A stretch of 64,000 nucleotides of DNA, taken from NCBI RefSeq assembly GCF_021412565.1, contig NZ_JAKCLJ010000001.1:372001-436000 (forward strand). The letters run 5' to 3'. Of the stretch, positions 55,140 to 64,000 are shown one piece after another. Source of the stretch: Shewanella sp. AS1. Its GTDB lineage: Bacteria > Pseudomonadota > Gammaproteobacteria > Enterobacterales > Shewanellaceae. Each line of letters opens with the position of its first letter. Position 1 is the first letter of the stretch. The notes below the pieces were generated by a model. That model had not been told where the DNA came from. It searched no databases and was given only the letters and a program-made list of their open reading frames with translations. A program made the position numbers and the translations under genes.

Positions 55140-55615
55140 ATGGCTAAAAAAACTGCTTTTTGCTCGCAACATAGGCAAACAGTGGGGGATTGTGAACTTA
55201 ATCCTGTTTCTCTGGCTGAAATTTGTGATTTAAGTTGCATGTTTTTTGTTCAGTTGGACATCAGGTAATTTATGGCGGATTACCGCATAAATTGCCTCTT
55301 TTGGGGGCTTGTAAATTGGTAATACCCTTGCTAGGTCAGGGGGCTATATTAATTCGTTTTTCACTAATAGAGAGTGAACACGCAATCTATGAGGCATAGC
55401 ACATTCTCAAATTCGCCGTTTGGCATTTAAAACAACCACATTTTCCGTGGCGATAAGCAAATATTTACGGTAAAATGCGCCCGACCAGCGTGATTGCGAT
55501 CGCATTTCTGTAATAAATCTGCGCTAGCTCAATGTGATAGCTTTGTGTTTGAAGTTTATCAATTAAGCAGGAACGCGACGCATTATCTTTCCTTCATAAC
55601 GTAGTGCATGTGGAT
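55140..55615. other. Long leader region of the nqr operon
   Basis: About 475 bp without a credible gene. It must hold the nqr promoter. Visible features are a strong hairpin (55263-55297), a TAAAAT -10-like box near 55471, and the palindrome TGCGATCGCA near 55496. I could not choose the transcription start. The nqrA ATG has no clear ribosome site within the usual distance. Confidence 0.5.
55263..55297 (+). promoter_or_regulatory. Strong hairpin upstream of nqrA
   Basis: AGGTAATTTAT pairs with ATAAATTGCCT (one T-G) and, inside a single bulged G, GCGG pairs with CCGC around an ATTA loop: 15 bp in all. The downstream CTCTTTTGGGGG is not a proper T tract. It is either a regulatory RNA structure, if transcribed, or a protein-binding palindrome. 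Confidence 0.55.
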
Positions 55616-56950
55616 ATGATTACAATTAAGAAAGGGTTGGATCTACCATTAATAGGTGGACCAGAGCAAGTTATCCATAATGGCCCAGCCATTAAACACG
55701 TAGCTACTTTGGGTGAAGAGTATATTGGCTTACGTCCCACTATGAAGATCAAAGTGGGCGATAAAGTGCAAAAAGGTCAGGTGATTTTTGAAGATAAAAA
55801 GAATCCTGGTGTTAAATATACTGCTTTAGCCAGTGGCACAATTTCAGAAATTAACCGGGGCGCTCAACGTGTTCTTCAGTCTGTTGTCATCGACATCGAA
55901 GGGGACGACAGCGTCACTTTCGCTAAATACGATGCATCGGCTCTAGCCACGCTAGATGAGCAGCTTGTGCGTGACAACCTGATCGAATCAGGTTTGTGGA
56001 CCGCCCTGCGGACTCGCCCTTTTAGCAAAGCGCCTGCCGTTAACGCAACTACCCCAGGTATTTTCGTTACCGCCATCGACACACAACCTCTTGCTGCAGA
56101 CCCTGCCGTGATTATTAACGAGCATAGGGAAGATTTTGCCAACGGTTTAACTCTGTTGTCGCGTTTGACTCAAGGTAAAGTTTACCTGTGTAAGGCGCCT
56201 GGTGCAGATATTCCTGTCGCAAATGCTCAGGTTGAAGAGTTTGCAGGTCCCCATCCTGCCGGTTTGGTGGGAACCCACATCCATTTTGTAATGCCAGCCT
56301 CAGCCACGCGTAGCGTTTGGCATATCGGCTATCAAGATGTGATCGCAATTGGTCAGTTATTTACTACGGGCGAATTGAACAATCAGCGCGTCGTTGCGCT
56401 GGCTGGACCTAAAGCGCTTAAGCCTAGACTCGTTCGTACCTTAGGCGGCGCAGCGACAGCCGAGCTGATTGCCAATGAAGCCGCTGACGGTAATGTGCGT
56501 GTGATTGCCGGTTCTGTACTGAACGGTAAAACCGCAACAGGTCCTCATGCTTATCTTGGCCGTTTCCATAATCAGGTCTCTTTACTTGAAGAGGGAACTG
56601 AGCAGGAGTTTATCGGCTGGATGATGCCAGGCGCGCAAAAGTTCTCTATTACCCGCGCTTTCCTTGGCCACCTGTCACCTTCGCGTCTGTTTAATATGAC
56701 GACCAGTACGGGTGGTTCTGACCGAGCCATGGTGCCAATTGGTAACTATGAGCGCGTAATGCCGCTGGATATCCTTCCTACTATGTTGCTGCGTGACCTG
56801 GTCTCTGGCGACACCGATGGCGCTGTCAGATTAGGTGCCTTGGAATTAGATGAAGAAGATTTGGCACTGTGTACTTTCGTATGTCCCGGTAAGTATGACT
56901 ATGCATCTTACTTGCGTGACTGTTTGGATACGATAGTGAGGGAAGGCTAA
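55616..56950 (+). CDS. nqrA: Na+-translocating NADH:quinone reductase subunit A
   Basis: NqrA is the soluble-type subunit of the six-subunit sodium pump that oxidises NADH and reduces ubiquinone. The 444-residue protein begins [20 protein letters not shown], closely matching Vibrio NqrA, with [25 protein letters not shown]-like and the C-terminal [24 protein letters not shown] segment. I use the ATG at 55616; two upstream GTG codons in frame (55604, 55610) are possible. It overlaps nqrB by one base and heads the operon nqrABCDEF-apbE-nqrM. Confidence 0.96.
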   Translation: MITIKKGLDLPLIGGPEQVIHNGPAIKHVATLGEEYIGLRPTMKIKVGDKVQKGQVIFEDKKNPGVKYTALASGTISEINRGAQRVLQSVVIDIEGDDSVTFAKYDASALATLDEQLVRDNLIESGLWTALRTRPFSKAPAVNATTPGIFVTAIDTQPLAADPAVIINEHREDFANGLTLLSRLTQGKVYLCKAPGADIPVANAQVEEFAGPHPAGLVGTHIHFVMPASATRSVWHIGYQDVIAIGQLFTTGELNNQRVVALAGPKALKPRLVRTLGGAATAELIANEAADGNVRVIAGSVLNGKTATGPHAYLGRFHNQVSLLEEGTEQEFIGWMMPGAQKFSITRAFLGHLSPSRLFNMTTSTGGSDRAMVPIGNYERVMPLDILPTMLLRDLVSGDTDGAVRLGALELDEEDLALCTFVCPGKYDYASYLRDCLDTIVREG

Positions 56951-58149
56951 TGGGCTTAAAAGAGTTTTTTAAAAGTATTGAACCCCAGTTTGAAAAGGGT
57001 GGAAAATACGAGAAGTGGTATGCGCTTTTCGAAGCGGCTTACACCATATTTTACACCCCGGGCCATGTAAACAAAGGCCGTACCCATGTACGTGATAATC
57101 TCGACCTTAAGCGTATGATGATCACAGTATGGGCCTGTACTTTCCCAGCGATGTTCGTGGGTATGTACAACGTGGGTCTACAGGCACAAGAAGCCTTAGT
57201 CGCGGGGTTTGCTACCCCTGATGTCTGGCAGGTAAGCCTGTTTAGCCTGTTTGGAACCCAGTTGGGTGCCGAGTCTGGCGTAGCCACCTTGATGTGGTAC
57301 GGGGCCTGTTTCTTCCTACCTATCTATGCGGTGACTTTCGCCGTGGGAGGTATCTGGGAAGTCTTGTTTGCCGCTGTGCGTGGCCATGAAGTGAACGAAG
57401 GTTTCTTCGTTACTTCAGTGCTGTTCGCTCTGACTCTGCCTGCAACTATCCCGCTGTGGATGGTGGCCTTAGGTATCACCTTCGGTGTGGTGGTCGCTAA
57501 AGAGATCTTCGGTGGTACAGGACGTAACTTCCTCAACCCTGCACTGGCTGGCCGTGCCTTCCTGTTCTTTGCTTATCCACTGAACATGTCTGGCGACACG
57601 ACTTGGGTTGTGGCAGACGGTTTCTCTGGTGCGACTGCACTGAGTCAAGCGGCGCAAGGCACACTGGAATATGGCTTTAATCAGAGCTGGTGGGATGCCT
57701 TCTTAGGTTTCATTCCAGGTTCTGTGGGTGAAGTCTCGACCTTGGCGATTCTGCTCGGTGGTCTGGTGATCGTCTATACCCGTATCGCATCGTGGCGCAT
57801 TATTGGTGGTGTGATGGTGGGTATGATTGCCGTTTCAATGCTGCTGAATGCGATTGGAAGTGATACTAACCCTATGTTTGCTATGCCTTGGTACTGGCAC
57901 CTTGTATTAGGTGGTTTTGCCTTCGGTATGATGTTTATGGCGACAGACCCTGTATCGGCGTCGTTTACCAACCAGGCTAAGTGGGCATACGGTATTTTGA
58001 TTGGTGCAATGGCCGTGTTTATCCGTGTCATTAACCCCGCTTTCCCAGAAGGTATGATGTTGGCGATTCTGTTTGCCAACCTGTTTGCGCCGCTATTTGA
58101 CCACTTCGTGGTTCAAGCGAATGTTAAGCGGAGGATTGCTCGTGGCTAG
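56950..58149 (+). CDS. nqrB: Na+-translocating NADH:quinone reductase subunit B
   Basis: NqrB is an integral membrane subunit that carries a covalently bound FMN and takes part in sodium passage and quinone binding. The 399-residue protein has about ten membrane segments, and the flavinylation motif SGAT is at residues 226-229 (Thr229), as in Vibrio NqrB. ATG overlaps the nqrA stop. Its 3' end overlaps nqrC by 8 bp, and the nqrC ribosome site GGAGG lies inside it. Confidence 0.97.
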   Translation: MGLKEFFKSIEPQFEKGGKYEKWYALFEAAYTIFYTPGHVNKGRTHVRDNLDLKRMMITVWACTFPAMFVGMYNVGLQAQEALVAGFATPDVWQVSLFSLFGTQLGAESGVATLMWYGACFFLPIYAVTFAVGGIWEVLFAAVRGHEVNEGFFVTSVLFALTLPATIPLWMVALGITFGVVVAKEIFGGTGRNFLNPALAGRAFLFFAYPLNMSGDTTWVVADGFSGATALSQAAQGTLEYGFNQSWWDAFLGFIPGSVGEVSTLAILLGGLVIVYTRIASWRIIGGVMVGMIAVSMLLNAIGSDTNPMFAMPWYWHLVLGGFAFGMMFMATDPVSASFTNQAKWAYGILIGAMAVFIRVINPAFPEGMMLAILFANLFAPLFDHFVVQANVKRRIARG

Positions 58150-58927
58150 TAATAAAGATTCGTTCGGTAGAACGCTGTTCGTTGTTGTTGGATTATGTTT
58201 TATCTGTTCGGTATTTGTATCAACTGCCGCAGTATTGCTAAAGCCTACTCAACAAGAGAACAAGTTGCTCGATAAGCAAAAGTATATTCTTGAAGCTGCT
58301 GGTTTGATGGATGAGAACTTCACTAAATCAGAGATTCTGAAGACTTATGGCAAGCACGTAGAAGCCAAGTTGGTTGACCTTAAGTCAGGTGACTGGGCTG
58401 AAGGCGATGCCGATACCTTCAATACTGAAAAAGCAGCGCGTACGCCTGCCACTTCTTTTAAACCACAAAATGACATCGCTTCGGTGAAGCGTGTGGCAAA
58501 TAAGGGTGTGATTTATCTGGTGCGTGACGATGCGGGTAAGCTACAGACTGTGATCATTCCTGTTAAAGGTTATGGCTTGTGGTCAACCATGTATGCATTC
58601 CTTGCTGTGGAAGCAGATCTGAATACTATTCGCAGCTTAGTTTACTACGACTTTTCAGGTTCGGGTGAGACTCCTGGCCTTGGCGGCGAAGTACAAAATC
58701 CTCAGTGGATTGCTAAGTGGGAAGGTAAGAAGCTTTATGATGAACAAGGTAACTTGGCCATTAAAGTAACGAAGAACCCTGCGATTGCGGAATCACAACA
58801 CGGTGTTGACGCACTATCGGGTGCAACGCTTACGAGTAACGGTGTGCAACACTCGCTTGATTTCTGGTTGGGTGATGAAGGTTTTGCTCGCTTTCTTGAA
58901 AAAGCGCGCAACGGAGGGCTTAGCTAA
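58142..58927 (+). CDS. nqrC: Na+-translocating NADH:quinone reductase subunit C
   Basis: NqrC has one membrane anchor and a periplasmic domain with a second covalent FMN. The start is the GTG at 58142 ([10 protein letters not shown], as in Vibrio MASNNDS), with a perfect GGAGG site 8 bp before it; longer readings run through nqrB. The 261-residue protein has its membrane helix at about 11-32 and the flavin-attachment motif SGAT with Thr at about residue 229. ApbE encoded downstream performs this attachment. Confidence 0.96.
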   Translation: MASNKDSFGRTLFVVVGLCFICSVFVSTAAVLLKPTQQENKLLDKQKYILEAAGLMDENFTKSEILKTYGKHVEAKLVDLKSGDWAEGDADTFNTEKAARTPATSFKPQNDIASVKRVANKGVIYLVRDDAGKLQTVIIPVKGYGLWSTMYAFLAVEADLNTIRSLVYYDFSGSGETPGLGGEVQNPQWIAKWEGKKLYDEQGNLAIKVTKNPAIAESQHGVDALSGATLTSNGVQHSLDFWLGDEGFARFLEKARNGGLS

Positions 58928-59559
58928 TGGCTACTGCTAAAGAACTTAAACAGGTTCTCACTGGACCGATTATTAGTAACAACCCGATTGCACTGCAGAT
59001 CCTCGGTGTATGTAGTGCCTTGGCTGTAACCAGTAAGATGGAAACAGCTTTGGTAATGACCATAGCCCTGACGGCAGTAACGGCATTATCTAACTTGTTT
59101 ATCTCGCTTATCCGTAACCACATTCCTAGCAGTGTGCGGATTATCGTGCAGATGACCATTATTGCATCTTTGGTAATTGTCGTTGACCAGGTACTGCAGG
59201 CTTATGCCTACGATGTGGCTAAGCAGCTGTCAGTATTTGTTGGTCTGATTATCACTAACTGTATCGTAATGGGCCGCGCCGAAGCTTACGCCATGAAGAC
59301 ACCGCCTATGATGAGCTTCATGGATGGTATAGGTAACGGTCTTGGTTATGGTGCGATTCTGCTGTCGGTTGGCTTTGTTCGTGAACTCTTTGGTAACGGC
59401 TCACTCTTTGGTATCGAGATCTTAAGTAAAATCTCTGATGGTGGTTGGTATCAGCCTAACGGTCTGTTATTGCTGCCACCCAGTGCCTTCTTCCTGATCG
59501 CTGCACTGATCTGGATTATCCGTACCATGAAGCCTGAACAAGTAGAAGCAAAAGGGTAA
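58927..59559 (+). CDS. nqrD: Na+-translocating NADH:quinone reductase subunit D
   Basis: NqrD is a six-helix membrane subunit that pairs with NqrE in the sodium channel. The 210-residue protein has the family segments [41 protein letters not shown] (about residues 110-125; the Cys is thought to help bind an inter-subunit iron or 2Fe-2S centre with NqrE) and [18 protein letters not shown]. Its ATG overlaps the nqrC stop by one base; nqrE follows after 5 bp. Confidence 0.97.
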   Translation: MATAKELKQVLTGPIISNNPIALQILGVCSALAVTSKMETALVMTIALTAVTALSNLFISLIRNHIPSSVRIIVQMTIIASLVIVVDQVLQAYAYDVAKQLSVFVGLIITNCIVMGRAEAYAMKTPPMMSFMDGIGNGLGYGAILLSVGFVRELFGNGSLFGIEILSKISDGGWYQPNGLLLLPPSAFFLIAALIWIIRTMKPEQVEAKG

Positions 59560-59564
59560 GCGTA

Positions 59565-60173
59565 ATGGAACATTATATTAGTCTGTTGATTCGTTCTGTT
59601 TTCATTGAAAACATGGCGTTATCCTTCTTCCTGGGTATGTGTACTTTCCTAGCGGTATCGAAGAAAGTCACTACGGCCATGGGCTTAGGTGTTGCCGTTA
59701 TTGTGGTATTGGCGATTTCAGTACCCGTTAACCAAATCATTTATCAAGGTCTATTGGCTCCTGGCGCGTTAGCCTGGGCTGGCGTACCAGATGCGGATTT
59801 GAGTTTCTTGAAATTCATCACCTTCATCGGTGTGATTGCAGCCTTAGTGCAAATTCTTGAAATGACACTGGATAAGTATTTTCCACCTTTATACAACGCG
59901 CTGGGGATCTTCCTGCCGTTGATCACAGTAAACTGTGCAATTTTCGGTGCTGTGTCTTTCATGGTTGAGCGTGACTACAACCTAGGGGAAAGCTTTGTGT
60001 TCGGCGTGGGTTCAGGTATCGGTTGGGCATTAGCGATTGTGCTGCTGGCCGGTATTCGCGAAAAGCTCAAATACGCCGATGTGCCTAATGGTCTGCGTGG
60101 TCTAGGTATCACCTTTACTACTGCGGGTCTGATGGCGTTAGGTTTCATGTCGTTTTCAGGTGTGTCTCTGTAG
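59565..60173 (+). CDS. nqrE: Na+-translocating NADH:quinone reductase subunit E
   Basis: NqrE is homologous to NqrD and inserts in the membrane in opposite orientation. The 202-residue protein has six hydrophobic segments, [15 protein letters not shown] near residue 25 and [23 protein letters not shown] (about residues 115-137), each with a Cys that corresponds to the metal-binding cysteines between NqrD and NqrE. The gap to nqrF is 45 bp, the longest within the six core genes. Confidence 0.97.
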   Translation: MEHYISLLIRSVFIENMALSFFLGMCTFLAVSKKVTTAMGLGVAVIVVLAISVPVNQIIYQGLLAPGALAWAGVPDADLSFLKFITFIGVIAALVQILEMTLDKYFPPLYNALGIFLPLITVNCAIFGAVSFMVERDYNLGESFVFGVGSGIGWALAIVLLAGIREKLKYADVPNGLRGLGITFTTAGLMALGFMSFSGVSL

Positions 60174-60218
60174 GGACTACTTAACGGTTTCTGATTTTGA
60201 ACCTTAAAGGATAATTTC

Positions 60219-61466
60219 ATGGGTATTATTGAAGCTACTCCAATCGACGTTTACCTCGGTGTGAGTATGTTTACTGCCATAGTACTGGTGCTGGTTTTGG
60301 TGATTCTGTTTGCCAAATCTAAACTGGTACCCAGTGGCGATATCACCATTGGCATCAATGGCGATGCCGATAAAGCAATAAAAACCGGAGCCGGCGGCAA
60401 GCTACTTGGCGCACTGGCCGAAAACGGTATCTTCGTCTCCTCAGCCTGCGGTGGCGGTGGCTCTTGTGGCCAGTGTAAAGTGATAGTGAAATCCGGTGGC
60501 GGCGATATTCTGCCAACCGAACTGGATCATATCTCTAAAGGGGATGCCCGTGGCGGCTGTCGTTTATCTTGTCAGGTAAACGTGAAGAGCGACATGGAGA
60601 TCGAACTGGACGAAGAGATCTTCGGTATTAAGAAGTGGGATTGTGAAGTTATCTCTAACGATAACAAGGCCACTTTCATTAAAGAACTGAAGCTACAGAT
60701 CCCTGATGGCGAGTCTGTGCCATTCCGTGCCGGTGGTTATATTCAGATTGAAGCGCCAGCGCACCATGTTAAGTACGCCGATTTCGACGTACCTGCAGAG
60801 TACCGCGGCGACTGGGAACACTTTGGCTTCTTTAACCTTGAGTCTAAGGTTGACGATGAAACCATTCGTGCTTACTCGATGGCGAACTATCCTGAAGAGG
60901 AAGGCATTATCATGCTTAACGTTCGTATCGCGACTCCACCACCACGTAACCTGTCACTGCCATGCGGTAAGATGTCTTCTTACATCTGGAGCCTGAAGGC
61001 CGGTGATAAGGTGACTATCTCTGGCCCATTTGGTGAGTTCTTCGCTAAAGAAACCGATGCTGAGATGGTGTTTATCGGTGGTGGTGCGGGTATGGCGCCA
61101 ATGCGTTCACACATCTTCGACCAGCTTAAGCGTCTTAAGTCTAAGCGTAAGATGAGCTTCTGGTACGGTGCTCGTTCAAAACGTGAAATGTTCTATGTCG
61201 AAGATTTCGATGGCTTGGCGGCCGAGAACGACAACTTCGTGTGGCATGTTGCGCTATCGGATCCACAGCCAGAAGATAACTGGGATGGATACACAGGTTT
61301 CATTCATAACGTGCTGTATGAAAATTATCTTAGAGATCATGAAGCACCGGAAGATTGTGAGTTCTATATGTGTGGCCCGCCAATGATGAACGCTGCCGTG
61401 ATAGGTATGCTAAAAGATTTGGGCGTGGAAGACGAAAATATCCTGCTGGATGATTTCGGCGGCTAA
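60219..61466 (+). CDS. nqrF: Na+-translocating NADH:quinone reductase subunit F
   Basis: NqrF receives electrons from NADH. The 415-residue protein has an N-terminal membrane helix (about 11-33), a ferredoxin-like domain with 2Fe-2S cysteines at 77, 83, 86 and 118 ([12 protein letters not shown] ... LSCQV; equal to 70, 76, 79, 111 in Vibrio), an FAD domain with RAYSMANYP and an NADH domain with [14 protein letters not shown] and MCGPPMMN. It has seven extra residues at the N-terminus compared with Vibrio NqrF. Confidence 0.97.
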   Translation: MGIIEATPIDVYLGVSMFTAIVLVLVLVILFAKSKLVPSGDITIGINGDADKAIKTGAGGKLLGALAENGIFVSSACGGGGSCGQCKVIVKSGGGDILPTELDHISKGDARGGCRLSCQVNVKSDMEIELDEEIFGIKKWDCEVISNDNKATFIKELKLQIPDGESVPFRAGGYIQIEAPAHHVKYADFDVPAEYRGDWEHFGFFNLESKVDDETIRAYSMANYPEEEGIIMLNVRIATPPPRNLSLPCGKMSSYIWSLKAGDKVTISGPFGEFFAKETDAEMVFIGGGAGMAPMRSHIFDQLKRLKSKRKMSFWYGARSKREMFYVEDFDGLAAENDNFVWHVALSDPQPEDNWDGYTGFIHNVLYENYLRDHEAPEDCEFYMCGPPMMNAAVIGMLKDLGVEDENILLDDFGG

Positions 61467-61606
61467 TTCTAGTTATCTTATGATAATATCTGCCCTTTGT
61501 TGCTTGGTTTGTTTCTCTGTTCAGTTTGGTATTTCAATGAACGAAATGAATGATGAAATGAACTTAGCAACCAATGGGCAGCGCAATTATTAAGGGATCT
61601 GGTCAC

Positions 61607-62623
61607 ATGTATATGACCTTAATAAAAGGGTTAGTCTTAATCGGACTAACCTTTTTTGTTTCAGCGTGCGGTAAACCCGCGCAAACACTCTCACTGTCAG
61701 GCAGTACCATGGGCACGACTTATCACATTAAGTTTGTGTCTGGTGAGCAGTCACCCGATGGACAGTTACTCCAGGCAGAAATCGATCTGGCGCTAGAGCA
61801 GGTCAATAATCAGATGTCGACCTACCGTAAGAAGTCTGAACTTTCTCAGTTTAACCTGATGGCAGCTGCAGCGACCATGGACGTATCTTTCGACACCGCG
61901 AAAGTGATCCAAACCGGCATCGAGCTCTATGGTAAAACCCATGGCGCCCTGGATATTACGCTAGGACCTTTAGTCAATCTGTGGGGATTTGGCCCAGATA
62001 AGCGGCCGACGAAAGTGCCTGCTCCCGAGCTGATTGCTGAGATTAAAGCCAAAACAGGAATCGCGCATCTCACGCTCGATGGCCGTAGGCTGAGTAAAGA
62101 TATCGGCGAGCTTTATGTGGATCTCTCCGCCATCGCCAAAGGTTTCGGTGTCGATAAGGTGGCCAGCATACTGGCTAAGTATCAGCCTAAAGGCTATCTG
62201 GTTGAGATAGGCGGCGAAGTGAGCGTCTTTGGCAACAAGGCCGACGGCACAGCTTGGCGTATCGCCATAGAGCAGCCCGATGAGAATGAGCGTACGGTAC
62301 AGCAGGTGATTGAGCCGGGTAATATGGCGATGGCGACCTCAGGTGACTATCGTAACTATTACGAGGAAGAGGGGCAGCGCTTTACCCACATTATCGATCC
62401 CCGTACTGGCTATCCTGTGGAGCATAAACTGGCCTCTGTGACCGTATTACACAGCGAATGTATGATAGCCGATGGCTATGCCACCGCCATGATGGTCATG
62501 GGGACAGAGGCTTCTCTCGCGCTGGCGAAGGAGCAGAACCTGGCTATTATGCTGATTGAGAAGCAAGACACAGGTTTTAAGGTCTATTACAGCGATGCCT
62601 TTAAGCCTTTCGTGGGTTTGTGA
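61607..62623 (+). CDS. apbE: FAD:protein FMN transferase ApbE
   Basis: ApbE attaches FMN to Thr residues of NqrB and NqrC. The 338-residue precursor has a lipoprotein signal (LTFFVSAC, Cys about residue 21) and the family segments SGSTMGTTYHIKF, MSTYRKKSELSQFN, ALDITLGPLVNLWGFGP and HIIDPRTGYPVEH. The ATG at 61607 has an AGGGA site; an ATG two codons later is possible. Its place directly after nqrF fits its role in maturing this pump. Confidence 0.95.
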   Translation: MYMTLIKGLVLIGLTFFVSACGKPAQTLSLSGSTMGTTYHIKFVSGEQSPDGQLLQAEIDLALEQVNNQMSTYRKKSELSQFNLMAAAATMDVSFDTAKVIQTGIELYGKTHGALDITLGPLVNLWGFGPDKRPTKVPAPELIAEIKAKTGIAHLTLDGRRLSKDIGELYVDLSAIAKGFGVDKVASILAKYQPKGYLVEIGGEVSVFGNKADGTAWRIAIEQPDENERTVQQVIEPGNMAMATSGDYRNYYEEEGQRFTHIIDPRTGYPVEHKLASVTVLHSECMIADGYATAMMVMGTEASLALAKEQNLAIMLIEKQDTGFKVYYSDAFKPFVGL

Positions 62624-62641
62624 TAAAATAAGTGTTATTGA

Positions 62642-62685
62642 GCCGGGTCGCTAATACTGCCTCTGTGGAGGTAAGCGAGTCCGGC
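62642..62685 (+). promoter_or_regulatory. Three-part hairpin between apbE and nqrM
   Basis: GCCGG / CCGGC, TCGCT / AGCGA and CCTC / GAGG nest around a TGTG loop with small internal loops. No T run follows, so it is not a standard terminator. It could tune the amount of nqrM mRNA or be a processing site. Confidence 0.5.
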
Positions 62686-62695
62686 GGTAGCAATT

Positions 62696-62735
62696 CTAGA
62701 TAGTAAATAGCTAAGCTAGATAGTAAATAGCTAAA
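62696..62735. repeat. 20-bp tandem duplication before nqrM
   Basis: CTAGATAGTAAATAGCTAAG is repeated directly (62696-62715 and 62716-62735), identical except the final base. It lies in the nqrM leader. Confidence 0.88.
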
Positions 62736-62787
62736 TTGTCATAGTCGATTATAAGCAGATTTCGGTTATCTGCTGTTGGAGTGATTC

Positions 62788-63009
62788 ATGGGCACCTTTG
62801 TAGCGGCATTTGTAGTATTACTACTGTTTTTTGTATTGATGTCGATTGGTTACATAGTTAAACAGAAAGCGGTAGCTGGCAGCTGTGGTGGTTTAGGGGC
62901 TTTGGGGATTGAGAAAGCCTGCGACTGCGATGAGCCCTGTGATAAACGTAAGGCTAAGATGGCCGAAGAAGCACGTCGTGAAAAGTTGACCAAAGACAGG
63001 ATCATCTAA
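62788..63009 (+). CDS. nqrM: Na+-NQR maturation protein NqrM
   Basis: NqrM is needed to insert iron into the NqrD/NqrE site of the pump. The 73-residue protein has one membrane segment (residues 3-24) and the four-cysteine motif GSCGGLGALGIEKACDCDEPCDKRK (about 31-56) followed by a charged tail. This is the DUF539 family pattern. It is separated from apbE by about 165 bp containing a hairpin and a repeat, and a terminator follows, so it probably ends the nqr operon. Confidence 0.95.
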   Translation: MGTFVAAFVVLLLFFVLMSIGYIVKQKAVAGSCGGLGALGIEKACDCDEPCDKRKAKMAEEARREKLTKDRII

Positions 63010-63041
63010 TAAACGACTCTTATCTTACTGATTGATTTCTG

Positions 63042-63069
63042 AAAAGGCGCTAACGATAGTGCCTTTTTT
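63042..63069 (+). terminator. Terminator after nqrM
   Basis: AAAAGGCGCTA and TAGTGCCTTTT pair over 11 bp (one G-T) with an ACGA loop, followed by further T residues. Confidence 0.85.
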
Positions 63070-63209
63070 ACACCGTTTTTCTGTATTAGCCTCTTTGTTG
63101 CAGCTTGTGGTCTTCGCTTTTCCTATTGGCTTTTTGTGCTAGCAAAGGGGCGGTTAATGCTTTAGGTTAGGCTGTGAGTCGGACAGTCATACCATGAGGG
63201 AGCATATCT

Positions 63210-63737
63210 ATGAAATCGGCAGTCGAGCAGCTTGCCACCTATAAGAGCGTTCATTTGAACGCGAGTAATATCAAGAGTCATTTTGTCGGGATCCCGCTGA
63301 TCATCTGGTCACTCTTTGTGGTGCTTAATCTTATTCCTTTTAACCTCACTGTTGATTTGGCGGGTTTTGCTGTCAGTATGGATCTAGCTAATATCTTCAC
63401 TTTAGTCGTGTTGATTTACTACTTTAAGCTGCATTTTCGATTAGCACTGGGTTTACTGCTGTTTATTCTTCCTGTGAACTATACGGCCCAGTTGGCAGCT
63501 CAGACGGATATGGCGCTCTGGATAGCCACAGGGGTATTTGTGATAGGCTGGATATTCCAGCTAATTGGGCATCAGTATGAACGTGCTAAGCCAGCCTTTG
63601 TCGATGATATCAACCAGCTGCTGATTGGTCCCTTTTTCCTGATGGCTGAGATCTATTTTGCGCTAGGCTGGGAGTCAGAGCTCAATCAAACCATCACACC
63701 CTTGGCCAGAGAGAAACGGGCGATACTAGACAGTTAG
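63210..63737 (+). CDS. Mpo1-like (DUF962) membrane protein
   Basis: Yeast Mpo1 is an iron-dependent dioxygenase of 2-hydroxy fatty acids. The 175-residue protein has about four membrane segments and the family's His motifs: YKSVHLNASNIKSHFVGIPL (about residues 11-30) and IGHQYERAKPAFVDDINQLLIGPFFLMAE (about 120-148), with His residues placed to bind iron. The role in bacteria is not established. It is a single gene after the nqr operon, with terminators on both sides. Confidence 0.85.
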   Translation: MKSAVEQLATYKSVHLNASNIKSHFVGIPLIIWSLFVVLNLIPFNLTVDLAGFAVSMDLANIFTLVVLIYYFKLHFRLALGLLLFILPVNYTAQLAAQTDMALWIATGVFVIGWIFQLIGHQYERAKPAFVDDINQLLIGPFFLMAEIYFALGWESELNQTITPLAREKRAILDS

Positions 63738-63754
63738 CTTGGCTAGCAACTATA

Positions 63755-63781
63755 AAAAAAGGCGCAATCTGCGCCTTTTTT
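63755..63781. terminator. Bidirectional terminator between the Mpo1-like and CorC-like genes
   Basis: AAAAAAGGCGCA and TGCGCCTTTTTT form a 12-bp perfect stem with an ATC loop and T runs on both strands. Confidence 0.9.
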
Positions 63782-63789
63782 GTGTGACA

Positions 63790-64000
63790 TTACTTTAAGT
63801 GTTTATAGTGCTGGGGCATGACCCGCACTATCTTCACCATGTTATCGCCGACTTCTACTACTTCTATCGGGTAACCTGCGATACGCATCGAGGTATAGGG
63901 TTCAGGGATCTCTTCTAGGTATTCCAAAATCAAGCCGTTAAGGGTTTTAGGACCGTCGATGGGAAAGTCCCAATCCATCTCTTTGTTCAGATCACGAATG
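63790..64000 (-). CDS. CorC/HlyC-type transporter, C-terminal part (gene runs off the window)
   Basis: Only the last 70 codons are visible. The sequence IRDLNKEMDWDFPIDGPKTL, then LILEYLEEIPEP and SMRIAGYPIEVVEVGDNMVKIVRVMP, is the end of the CorC_HlyC (transporter-associated) domain found at the C-terminus of CNNM/CorC-type proteins linked to magnesium and cobalt efflux. The membrane domain and CBS domains, if present, are outside the window, so the full type cannot be stated. Confidence 0.85.
   Translation of the reverse strand, partial: IRDLNKEMDWDFPIDGPKTLNGLILEYLEEIPEPYTSMRIAGYPIEVVEVGDNMVKIVRVMPQHYKHLK

Noticed and set aside
55263-55297. Second terminator for luxS
   Set aside because: A strong luxS terminator already lies at 55111-55139, and this hairpin lacks a T tract.
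58073-58141. Longer nqrC N-terminus
   Set aside because: These codons lie inside nqrB in another frame; the GTG at 58142 has a perfect GGAGG site and matches the Vibrio start.

Overview
The window looks like a chromosomal segment of a Shewanella species (Gammaproteobacteria, Alteromonadales). This is an inference from recalled gene orders: potGHI-puuB, rpsU-yqeY-dnaG-rpoD with a tRNA-Ile2, pyrB-hemL next to clc and erpA, sirB2-sirB1 near kdsA, bolA-luxS, and nqrABCDEF-apbE-nqrM. I cannot name the species. Coding density is high, codon use looks even throughout, and I saw no prophage, insertion sequence, CRISPR array or defence island.

Layout. 1-4.4 kb: a putrescine-type ABC importer (potG, potH, potI) followed by puuB, so uptake is coupled to the gamma-glutamylated putrescine route. 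4.7-9.6 kb (minus strand): the macromolecular-synthesis operon rpsU-yqeY-dnaG-rpoD, followed by a separate tRNA-Ile2(CAU) unit with its own promoter and terminator. 9.7-15.3 kb: tsaD, plsY, folB-folK, uppP, an rlmA-like methyltransferase and an L,D-transpeptidase. 15.6-20.3 kb: the Lpp lipoprotein, cca, and an exeA-exeB pair of the type II secretion system. 20.4-26.3 kb (minus): nhaD, hemL, pyrB and a ClC protein. 26.4-29.9 kb: a DUF6776-type protein, erpA, a 100-bp tandem intergenic repeat, a repeat-bearing membrane protein, a DUF2750 protein and aqpZ.

30-37.3 kb: an M23 endopeptidase with anmK (peptidoglycan turnover), tyrS, a run of small envelope genes (SnoaL-like, TRIC, DUF2721), a lone CbiB-like protein and mtnN. 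37.5-42.7 kb: sirB2-sirB1, a DUF819 transporter, kdsA and an AbgT transporter. 42.7-49.4 kb: divergent maoP/hdfR, a sodium-dependent transporter with a 34-residue MetS-like partner, panE, a VanZ-like protein, yajQ and ampG. 49.5-55.1 kb: a Cys-rich orphan, a periplasmic cyclophilin, a YajG-like lipoprotein, the decayed remains of a DUF2804 gene, rlmG, an AlkB-family gene, bolA and luxS. 55.6-63.0 kb: the complete Na+-translocating NADH:quinone reductase operon with its flavin transferase (apbE) and maturation factor (nqrM). The window ends with an Mpo1-like membrane protein and the 3' end of a CorC/HlyC-type gene.

Themes. Several genes concern peptidoglycan and outer-membrane upkeep (uppP, L,D-transpeptidase, lpp, exeA with a peptidoglycan-binding tail, M23 peptidase, anmK, ampG). 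Two systems concern sodium (Nqr as a pump, NhaD and a sodium-coupled transporter as users). Most genes are ordinary core genes. The less ordinary material lies in gaps and edges: the 100-bp duplication, several strong hairpins that are not terminators, short tandem repeats, the DUF2804 relic, the MetS-like small gene and a 47-codon unknown reading frame. I did not find convincing evidence of a wholly new multi-gene system.
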